Source: Ochrobactrum chromiisoli
Lineage (GTDB): Bacteria > Pseudomonadota > Alphaproteobacteria > Rhizobiales > Rhizobiaceae
Reading direction: 5' to 3'
Assembly (NCBI RefSeq): GCF_026241335.1
Contig: NZ_JAPHAV010000006.1
Coordinates: forward strand, 124,001-188,000
Length of the DNA: 64,000 bases
The position numbers and the translations under genes were made by a program. Shown here piece after piece: positions 58,781-64,000 of this stretch; position 1 is the first letter of the stretch, and every line of letters starts with the position of its first letter. The notes beneath the pieces were generated by a model. It did no database searches. It was not told where the DNA came from and saw nothing but the letters and a program-made list of their open reading frames with translations.

Positions 58781-59790
58781 TAAACTGTCTCCGTCATGCT
58801 TATATTCTGTGGTGCCGGATCGGCGATCAGCAGGCGTGGGTCGCGGCCAAGCCACAGCTTGACTGTCAATCCATCGTCACCATTGGCAACCTTCGGCCCC
58901 AGGGTGCGCGTTTCTGCAGGCTCAAGCCCGGCTTCTTTCATCCAGCCCAGAATCTGCTCATCGCTAAACCCAAGCCGCAAATGCGCATGGTCTTCGCGCA
59001 GAAACTCAAGTTTATGCGGAGCAAAATCGACAATCAGCAGCCTTCCACCCGGACGCAGCGCACGCGCCGCCTCGCGGATTGCAGCCAACGGATCATCAAG
59101 AAAATGCAGCACCTGATGGATTGTCACCAAGTCAAAATTCTCGCGCTCAACAGGCAATGCATAAACATCGCCCTGCCTTACCTGCGCATTGTTCACCGAT
59201 CCGAGATCAAGATTGGCGCGCGCCACGGCAAGCATGTCACGATTGATATCGATGCCAAGACCACGCGCATAAAGCGGTGAGAACAGCTCCAGCAGACGGC
59301 CAGTACCCGTGCCGACATCAAGCATAGACTGAAACGGTTTGTCGCCCACAATGGTTTTGAGAGCTGCTTCCACCGCATTTTCAGGAACATGCAGCTTACG
59401 GATTTCATCCCAACTGCCAGCATTGGCACTGAAATAGGCCGCAGCCTTTTCCTGACGATTGGATTTGACCTGTGAGAGGCGCTCCAGATCGCGTTCAATA
59501 AGCGTATCCGCAGCATCAAGTTTCAACAAGAGATTGCGCGCAACCTCGCCGCAAACTGCGTTATCCGAAAGTCGGAAATAGGCCCAGGCACCTTCCTGAT
59601 AGCGATCGATCAGATCAGCTTCGCCAAGCAGCTTAAGATGGCGCGACACGCGCGGCTGCGACTGGCCAAGGATTGCAGTCAGGTCCGAAACAGTCAAATC
59701 GCCCCTCGAAAGAAGCGCAAGGATGCGCAGACGGCTCGGTTCAGCCACTGCTTTTAAAACATCCACCATCTGATCGAGCTGCAAGCGCAA
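58780..59790 (-). CDS. sahR: ArsR-family regulator fused to a SAM-dependent methyltransferase (SahR-like)
   Basis: N-terminal winged helix (residues about 1-75, AEPSRLRILALLSRGDLTVSDLTAILGQSQPRVSRHLKLL) fused to a Rossmann methyltransferase domain with motif I LDVGTGTGRLLELF (about 157-170) and GIDINRDM. This two-domain plan is that of SahR, which uses the methyltransferase fold to sense S-adenosylhomocysteine and control methionine-cycle genes. Heading an operon with metF supports that. A perfect palindrome lies 21 bp before its start. Whether the fold still methylates a substrate is not known. The symbol is assigned by architecture and context. Confidence 0.78.
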   Translation of the reverse strand: MRLQLDQMVDVLKAVAEPSRLRILALLSRGDLTVSDLTAILGQSQPRVSRHLKLLGEADLIDRYQEGAWAYFRLSDNAVCGEVARNLLLKLDAADTLIERDLERLSQVKSNRQEKAAAYFSANAGSWDEIRKLHVPENAVEAALKTIVGDKPFQSMLDVGTGTGRLLELFSPLYARGLGIDINRDMLAVARANLDLGSVNNAQVRQGDVYALPVERENFDLVTIHQVLHFLDDPLAAIREAARALRPGGRLLIVDFAPHKLEFLREDHAHLRLGFSDEQILGWMKEAGLEPAETRTLGPKVANGDDGLTVKLWLGRDPRLLIADPAPQNISMTETV

Positions 59791-59810
59791 TTCGCAATCT
59801 CCACATCGCT

Positions 59811-59830
59811 AAACATATAAAGATATGTTT
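59811..59830. promoter_or_regulatory. Operator-like palindrome before the sahR-metF operon
   Basis: AAACATAT-AAAG-ATATGTTT: perfect 8-bp arms, 4-bp spacer, 21 bp before the start codon at 59790, overlapping the likely promoter. This fits an ArsR-type homodimer site for autoregulation. Confidence 0.7.
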
Positions 59831-59975
59831 ATGTGAAATTCATTTGCGGTGCAAGCAGTTTTCACGATCCCATACACAGCAAAACTGTCATAGTGTTCGC
59901 GTAGCCGTTTGAGCAGAATGACAGCTGGGTTATGATTACATCGAATCTTGCTGCAAGCAGGAAAGGATGACCGCC

Positions 59976-60299
59976 ATGGGTGCAAGCACAGAACGCCAGA
60001 AGGCTGTTGCAAAATCGCTTACGCTTTTGCTTCCTGCGGTTCCTTATTCGGATTCAGAACCAATTCGTGCGGCAGCCCTTGCGCCGCATATGAAATCGCT
60101 CCCGCCTTCAATTGCCGTATGGCTGGCAACAGTGGCGCATGTCCGCCATGCCCATACCGACTATGACGCGCTGCGTGATGACGGTTACGACAAAGATTCA
60201 GCACGTTTCTTTGTGCTTGATGAGATCAATAAAAAGCTGACCGAATGGCGCGCCACACGGCTCGTTACCGCAGATGAAGACGAAAAGGTCGATCTGTAA
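59976..60299 (+). CDS. DUF2293 family protein
   Basis: A 107-residue protein starting MGASTERQKAVAKSLTLLLP, with the DUF2293 pattern VAHVRHAHTDYDALRDDGYDKDSARFFVLDEINKKL. An ATG nine bases upstream is in frame, but AGGAAAGG is then too close; the second start is better placed. Function unknown. It is convergent with tam and opposite to sahR. Confidence 0.83.
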   Translation: MGASTERQKAVAKSLTLLLPAVPYSDSEPIRAAALAPHMKSLPPSIAVWLATVAHVRHAHTDYDALRDDGYDKDSARFFVLDEINKKLTEWRATRLVTADEDEKVDL

Positions 60300-60310
60300 A
60301 ATCCGCGTGC

Positions 60311-61075
60311 CTATTTCTGCACAACAACGAACAGACGCGGAAAACGCAGCAGAACCCGGCCATCCTTGATTTCCGGGTAGTGCTTGTTGATCGCTGATTT
60401 ATACGAACTCAGATACTGGCTTTGCTCCGCAGCATCCAGTGGATCGAGAAACGGGCGCAGACCAGCTGCCTTCACCCATTCAACAATCGCATCAACGCTT
60501 TCCAGCGGGTGATTATAAATCGTGTGCCAGATATCGATGCGCGACGCCTGCCCTGCAAAGGCATTGTAAAATTCTGACACAGGCGGCAGAGGCGCTCTTC
60601 CTGTCCTGCCAATTTTATCATTGAAGGCTTCCGATTGCGCAACCTCCCGCATGGCCACATGCACTGGCTCCATCATATTGTCGGGCATCTGAACTGCCAG
60701 AAAGGCACCAGGCTGCAAAAGCGATACAAGCCGTCTCATTTCAGCAACGGGATCAGCAAACCACTGAAAGACCGCATTGGAAAACAGCACATCCGTCTGC
60801 GCATCCGGCGCGTAACGCGTTGCATCAGCGACCGAAAACTCGACCTCTGGGAGACGCGCCCTCGCCTTTTCGATCATATCCGGCGAGGTATCAAAGCCTG
60901 ATACTTCCGCATCTGGCCAGCGATTAACCAGAAGCCCGGTAGAATTTCCTGGACCGCAACCAATATCGACCACCTTGCGCGGGTTATCGATCTTAATCTG
61001 CGCAAGAAGATCAGCCGCAGGACGGCTCCGTTCATCTTCAAACTTCAGATATTGCTTTGCGGACCAGTCTTTCAT
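60311..61075 (-). CDS. tam: Trans-aconitate 2-methyltransferase
   Basis: Methyl-esterifies trans-aconitate, an inhibitor of aconitase, with SAM. The start [20 protein letters not shown] gives 254 residues, as in the family; a longer frame adds 13 unlike residues. It shows the family N terminus [24 protein letters not shown] motif [28 protein letters not shown] and [12 protein letters not shown]. The gene precedes nothing obviously related and lies 53 bp downstream of the ettA stop. Confidence 0.92.
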   Translation of the reverse strand: MKDWSAKQYLKFEDERSRPAADLLAQIKIDNPRKVVDIGCGPGNSTGLLVNRWPDAEVSGFDTSPDMIEKARARLPEVEFSVADATRYAPDAQTDVLFSNAVFQWFADPVAEMRRLVSLLQPGAFLAVQMPDNMMEPVHVAMREVAQSEAFNDKIGRTGRAPLPPVSEFYNAFAGQASRIDIWHTIYNHPLESVDAIVEWVKAAGLRPFLDPLDAAEQSQYLSSYKSAINKHYPEIKDGRVLLRFPRLFVVVQK

Positions 61076-61095
61076 TTGCAAACTCCATACAGCAA

Positions 61096-61122
61096 AAAGG
61101 CCGGTGCGATGCACCGGCCTTT
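61096..61122 (-). terminator. Rho-independent terminator of ettA
   Basis: AAAGGCCGGTGC (61096-61107), loop GAT, GCACCGGCCTTT (61111-61122): perfect 12-bp stem, followed by TTG on the minus strand. It lies 7 bp past the ettA stop and separates ettA from tam. Confidence 0.9.
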
Positions 61123-61128
61123 GAGTTT

Positions 61129-62778
61129 TTAACGTGTCAGCGGCTTGTAAGTCACCCGCTTTGGATTGACGCTTTCGGGTCCGAGACGACGAACCTTATC
61201 CGCTTCATAATCTTCGAAGTTACCTTCGAACCATTCGACATGGCTGTCGCCTTCGAATGCCAGAATATGCGTTGCCAGACGATCAAGGAACATACGATCG
61301 TGGGAGATGATAACAGCGCAGCCAGCGTATTTTTCGAGCGCATCTTCAAGCGCTGCCAGCGTTTCCGTATCAAGATCGTTGGTCGGTTCGTCGAGCAGCA
61401 GAACGTTCCCGCCAGCCTGCAACATCTTGGCAAGATGCACACGGTTGCGCTGACCGCCGGACAGATTACCAACCTTGGCCTGCTGATCGCCGCCCTTGAA
61501 ATTGAACGCGCCGCAATAAGCGCGGGAATTCATTTCAAACTTGCCAAGCTTGATAATATCGTTGCCGCCGGAAATTTCTTCCCAGACATTCTTGTTCGGG
61601 TCGAGATGATCGCGGCTCTGATCGACATAACCAAGATGAACTGTGTCACCGATGCGGATTGAACCGGAATCCGGCTTTTCCTGACCAGTGATCATCTTGA
61701 ACAGCGTCGACTTACCAGCACCGTTTGGACCGATAACACCAACGATACCACCCGGAGGCAGCTTGAAAGTGAGGTTTTCAATCAGCATACGGTCGCCAAA
61801 CGATTTGGTCAGACCTTCAGCTTCAATAACCACCTGACCAAGACGCTCGCCTGCCGGGATCAGAATCTGGGCATCGCCCGGACGCTGATTGTTGGCAGCT
61901 TCAACGAGCTGGTCATAGGCCTTGATACGGGCCTTGGACTTCGACTGACGCGCTTTCGGGCTTGCAGCAATCCACTGGCGCTCACGCTCAAGGGCCTTCT
62001 GACGCGAATCTTCTTCACGGCCTTCCTGAATCATACGCTTGGACTTCGCTTCCAGATAGGCAGAGTAGTTGCCTTCGTAAGGAATGCCGCGACCGCGATC
62101 GAGTTCGAGAATCCAGCCTGTCACATTGTCAAGGAAGTAGCGATCGTGCGTGATGAGAAGAACTGCGCCTTCATATTCACGTAAGTGCTTTTCCAGCCAA
62201 GCAGTGGTTTCAGCGTCAAGGTGGTTGGTCGGTTCGTCAAGCAGCAGCAGATCAGGCTTTGACAGCAGCAGCTTGCAAAGCGCAACACGGCGACGCTCAC
62301 CACCAGAGAGAGTTGTAACATCGGCATCCGCTGGCGGGCAGCGCAATGCTTCCATCGCCATTTCAACCTGACTATCCAGATCCCACAGATTCTGGCTGTC
62401 GATGACATCCTGAAGTGCTGCGCCTTCGTCGGCGGTTTCGTCGGAATAATTCATCATCAGCTCGTTGTAACGGTCGAGAATAGCCGTCTTCGCGGCCACA
62501 CCTTCCATCACATTGCCAAGAACGTTTTTTTCCGGATCAAGATGGGGTTCCTGCGCGAGATAGCCGCACGTTGCACCGTCTGCGAGCCAGGCCTCACCGG
62601 TGTAATCCTTGTCGAGACCAGCCATGATCTTGAGAATTGTCGATTTACCGGCACCATTTGGACCAAGGATACCGATCTTCGCATCTGGATAGAATGACAG
62701 ATGAAGGTTTTCGATAACCTTCTTTGCACCGTAGGCCTTGTTCAGCCCGGACATATGATAAATGAATTGGCGTGCCAT
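61129..62778 (-). CDS. ettA: Energy-dependent translational throttle protein EttA
   Basis: An ABC-F ATPase that binds the ribosomal E site and gates the first peptide bond according to ATP level. With the start [20 protein letters not shown] it is 549 residues. Two ABC domains: Walker [11 protein letters not shown] (about 39-48) and [10 protein letters not shown], signatures [16 protein letters not shown] and [15 protein letters not shown], Walker [12 protein letters not shown] and [10 protein letters not shown]. The EttA arm and linker ([20 protein letters not shown]) are present. A clear terminator follows. Confidence 0.96.
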   Translation of the reverse strand: MARQFIYHMSGLNKAYGAKKVIENLHLSFYPDAKIGILGPNGAGKSTILKIMAGLDKDYTGEAWLADGATCGYLAQEPHLDPEKNVLGNVMEGVAAKTAILDRYNELMMNYSDETADEGAALQDVIDSQNLWDLDSQVEMAMEALRCPPADADVTTLSGGERRRVALCKLLLSKPDLLLLDEPTNHLDAETTAWLEKHLREYEGAVLLITHDRYFLDNVTGWILELDRGRGIPYEGNYSAYLEAKSKRMIQEGREEDSRQKALERERQWIAASPKARQSKSKARIKAYDQLVEAANNQRPGDAQILIPAGERLGQVVIEAEGLTKSFGDRMLIENLTFKLPPGGIVGVIGPNGAGKSTLFKMITGQEKPDSGSIRIGDTVHLGYVDQSRDHLDPNKNVWEEISGGNDIIKLGKFEMNSRAYCGAFNFKGGDQQAKVGNLSGGQRNRVHLAKMLQAGGNVLLLDEPTNDLDTETLAALEDALEKYAGCAVIISHDRMFLDRLATHILAFEGDSHVEWFEGNFEDYEADKVRRLGPESVNPKRVTYKPLTR

Positions 62779-63237
62779 AAAGCGCGTCGTCTCCACGAGT
62801 TAGAGAGCGTGAACGGCCATTTGCCGAACCGCAAGGAAAAATTCTGCTGGGTATGTAGGCGAAATAGCGCGCGGAAGCAAATATCATCGCGCAAAGTCGA
62901 CATGGAAATGTGCTTGAATAAAATGAAACCGGGCGCGGATATTTCCGTCACCCGGTTTCCCCTCTGGCCACCACTCGGGAAAGTATCCTCCCTTTCACCG
63001 AACGGCCTGCTAGTTATGCCTTAAAGACTGAAATTCGACGCCTCTGAATTCTCTTCAAAACCCAGCCCACATCCCCTGATTAGGACAGATTTGCCTAGGA
63101 TTTTGCGGTTTTCAAGCGAAATTTACTCGAAAATTGTAAATGCCTAAAATTAGTTCATTCAACCTCTGGATGCCTTTTTAAACGACACCACCAAAAGAGA
63201 ATTTGACTATTTGCGCGGCATAAATTCTGATGACCTG
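62779..63237. other. Divergent intergenic region with a strong hairpin; possible small RNA
   Basis: No coding frame is supported. GAAACCGGG (62925-62933) and CCCGGTTTC (62951-62959) form a perfect 9-bp stem with an inner CGGA/TCCG; on the minus strand it is followed by ATTTTATT, as a terminator would be, although no minus-strand gene lies above it. Confidence 0.45.
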
Positions 63238-64000
63238 ATGACATTTCAAACCATCAAACGCTTGCAGCTCTCAGACGGAACCGAACTCCCATATCGGGAG
63301 GCGCTGGCTGCCCGGCCAAAAGCCGCCATACAAATCTGCCATGGATTGGCCGAACATTCCGCTCGTTATGCGCGCTTCGCCGAAGCGCTCAATCAGGCGG
63401 GCTATCATGTTTACGCCCATGATCATCGTGGGCACGGCGCCAATATTGGCTTCCATGCGCCACGAGGAATGTTTGCGCCCAAAGACGGCGATAGAGTGGC
63501 TATCGGGGATGTTCTGGCACTCAACCATCATATTCATGCAGCGCATCCCGGCGTGCCGGTGGTATTATTTGGACACTCCATGGGGGGCTTGATCGCGCTG
63601 AATTACGCGCTTGCGCATTCGGATACGATTGATGCGGTTGCCGTCTGGAACTCTAATTTCAATGGCGGCATTGAGAATAGTGCCGCAAAGGCAATCCTTT
63701 ATGCAGAGCGCATGTTGAAAGGCTCCGACGTCCCAAGCACGATCTTGCCGAAACTGACGTTCCGGGCGTGGGGAAACGCGGTTCCCGACCATCGGACCGC
63801 TTTCGACTGGCTGTCTCGCGATCCGGCTGAGGTCGAAGCCTATATCCGTGATCCGCTCTGTGGCTTTGATCCAACCATTGCATTGTGGATCGACATATTC
63901 CGCATGATGAAAACGGGGGCGACAAACAGTCATTTTGCAAATATGCGCAAAGAGCTGCCATTCAACCTCGTTGGCGGCATGCAGGACCCTGCAACCGACA
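63238..64000 (+). CDS. Alpha/beta hydrolase, monoacylglycerol-lipase/lysophospholipase type (partial)
   Basis: Start ATG at 63238; the frame continues past the window end (254 codons visible). It matches the serine lipase fold: ICHGLAEHSARYARFAEALNQ with HG oxyanion region, AHDHRGHG, and nucleophile elbow GHSMGG (S114). Later segments (WLSRDPAEVEAYIRDP, VGGMQDPATD) contain the position of the catalytic Asp region; the histidine lies outside. No signal peptide is seen. The substrate could be a monoacylglycerol or lysophospholipid. Confidence 0.85.
   Translation, partial: MTFQTIKRLQLSDGTELPYREALAARPKAAIQICHGLAEHSARYARFAEALNQAGYHVYAHDHRGHGANIGFHAPRGMFAPKDGDRVAIGDVLALNHHIHAAHPGVPVVLFGHSMGGLIALNYALAHSDTIDAVAVWNSNFNGGIENSAAKAILYAERMLKGSDVPSTILPKLTFRAWGNAVPDHRTAFDWLSRDPAEVEAYIRDPLCGFDPTIALWIDIFRMMKTGATNSHFANMRKELPFNLVGGMQDPATD

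Noticed and set aside
57780-59790. SAM riboswitch upstream of metF
   Set aside because: metF starts within the stop codon of the preceding regulator gene, so there is no leader for a riboswitch; control by the upstream regulator is simpler.

Overview
The window is core chromosome of an alphaproteobacterium of order Hyphomicrobiales, most likely Brucellaceae (Brucella or Ochrobactrum). The evidence is gene order and protein similarity to Brucella, a circularly permuted two-piece tmRNA gene, a CTATAT-type -10 in front of it, rhizobial-type short intergenic repeats, SspB, AsmA and DUF4169/RHH genes of the rhizobial type, and a division cluster reading rsmH-ftsL-ftsI-murE-murF-mraY-murD-ftsW-murG-murC-murB-ddl-ftsQ-ftsA-ftsZ. 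I see no prophage, insertion sequence, CRISPR array, tRNA or rRNA gene. These taxonomic and functional assignments rest on sequence reading and family knowledge, not on a database search.

Layout. 1-2311: hflK (cut by the window edge), folA, thyA and a DUF2853 gene, all on the minus strand. 2502-2870: ssrA (two-piece tmRNA, tag ANDNKAQGYALAA). 2886-5136: a Bcr/CflA-type efflux pump and a divergent TetR regulator sharing an inverted-repeat operator region. 5282-6734: sspB and three small genes, among two rhizobial-type repeats and a 12-bp tandem repeat. 6828-12736: a 1276-residue AsmA protein, a FAD-linked D-lactate-type dehydrogenase and a GlcG/HbpS-like protein. 12856-16517: an unusual kinase-like protein with an acyl-CoA-synthetase-like tail, then a UvrD/PcrA helicase. 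16543-21250: CreA, a hexapeptide acyltransferase, a Sco copper chaperone, PrmA and an Xaa-Pro aminopeptidase. 21387-28211 (minus): DUF2461, ligA, recN, bamD, lpxC. 28512-47088 (minus): the complete dcw cluster, apparently divided into two transcription units by a terminator between murB and ddl, and without mraZ in front of rsmH.

47451-50157: an Nramp manganese transporter behind a Mur/Fur-like box, a short-chain dehydrogenase, and rnpB. 50308-56433: a concentration of peptidoglycan enzymes (SLT transglycosylase, AmiD-type amidase, GH25 muramidase lipoprotein, MltB-type transglycosylase) with a DjlA-like co-chaperone and two small lipoproteins. 56501-64000: an AEC transporter, a 28-residue membrane peptide, metF with its ArsR-methyltransferase (SahR-like) regulator, a DUF2293 gene, tam, ettA and the start of a monoacylglycerol-lipase-like hydrolase.

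Together the window covers most of cell-wall precursor synthesis, the divisome, lipid A commitment (LpxC), outer-membrane assembly (BamD), DNA repair and ligation (UvrD, RecN, LigA), folate/one-carbon metabolism (FolA, ThyA, MetF) and trans-translation with ClpXP delivery (ssrA, sspB). The least conventional items are the kinase/acyl-CoA-synthetase-like chimera, the metF regulator with its perfect operator, the terminator-split dcw cluster, the small-gene block after sspB and an intergenic hairpin that may end a small RNA.
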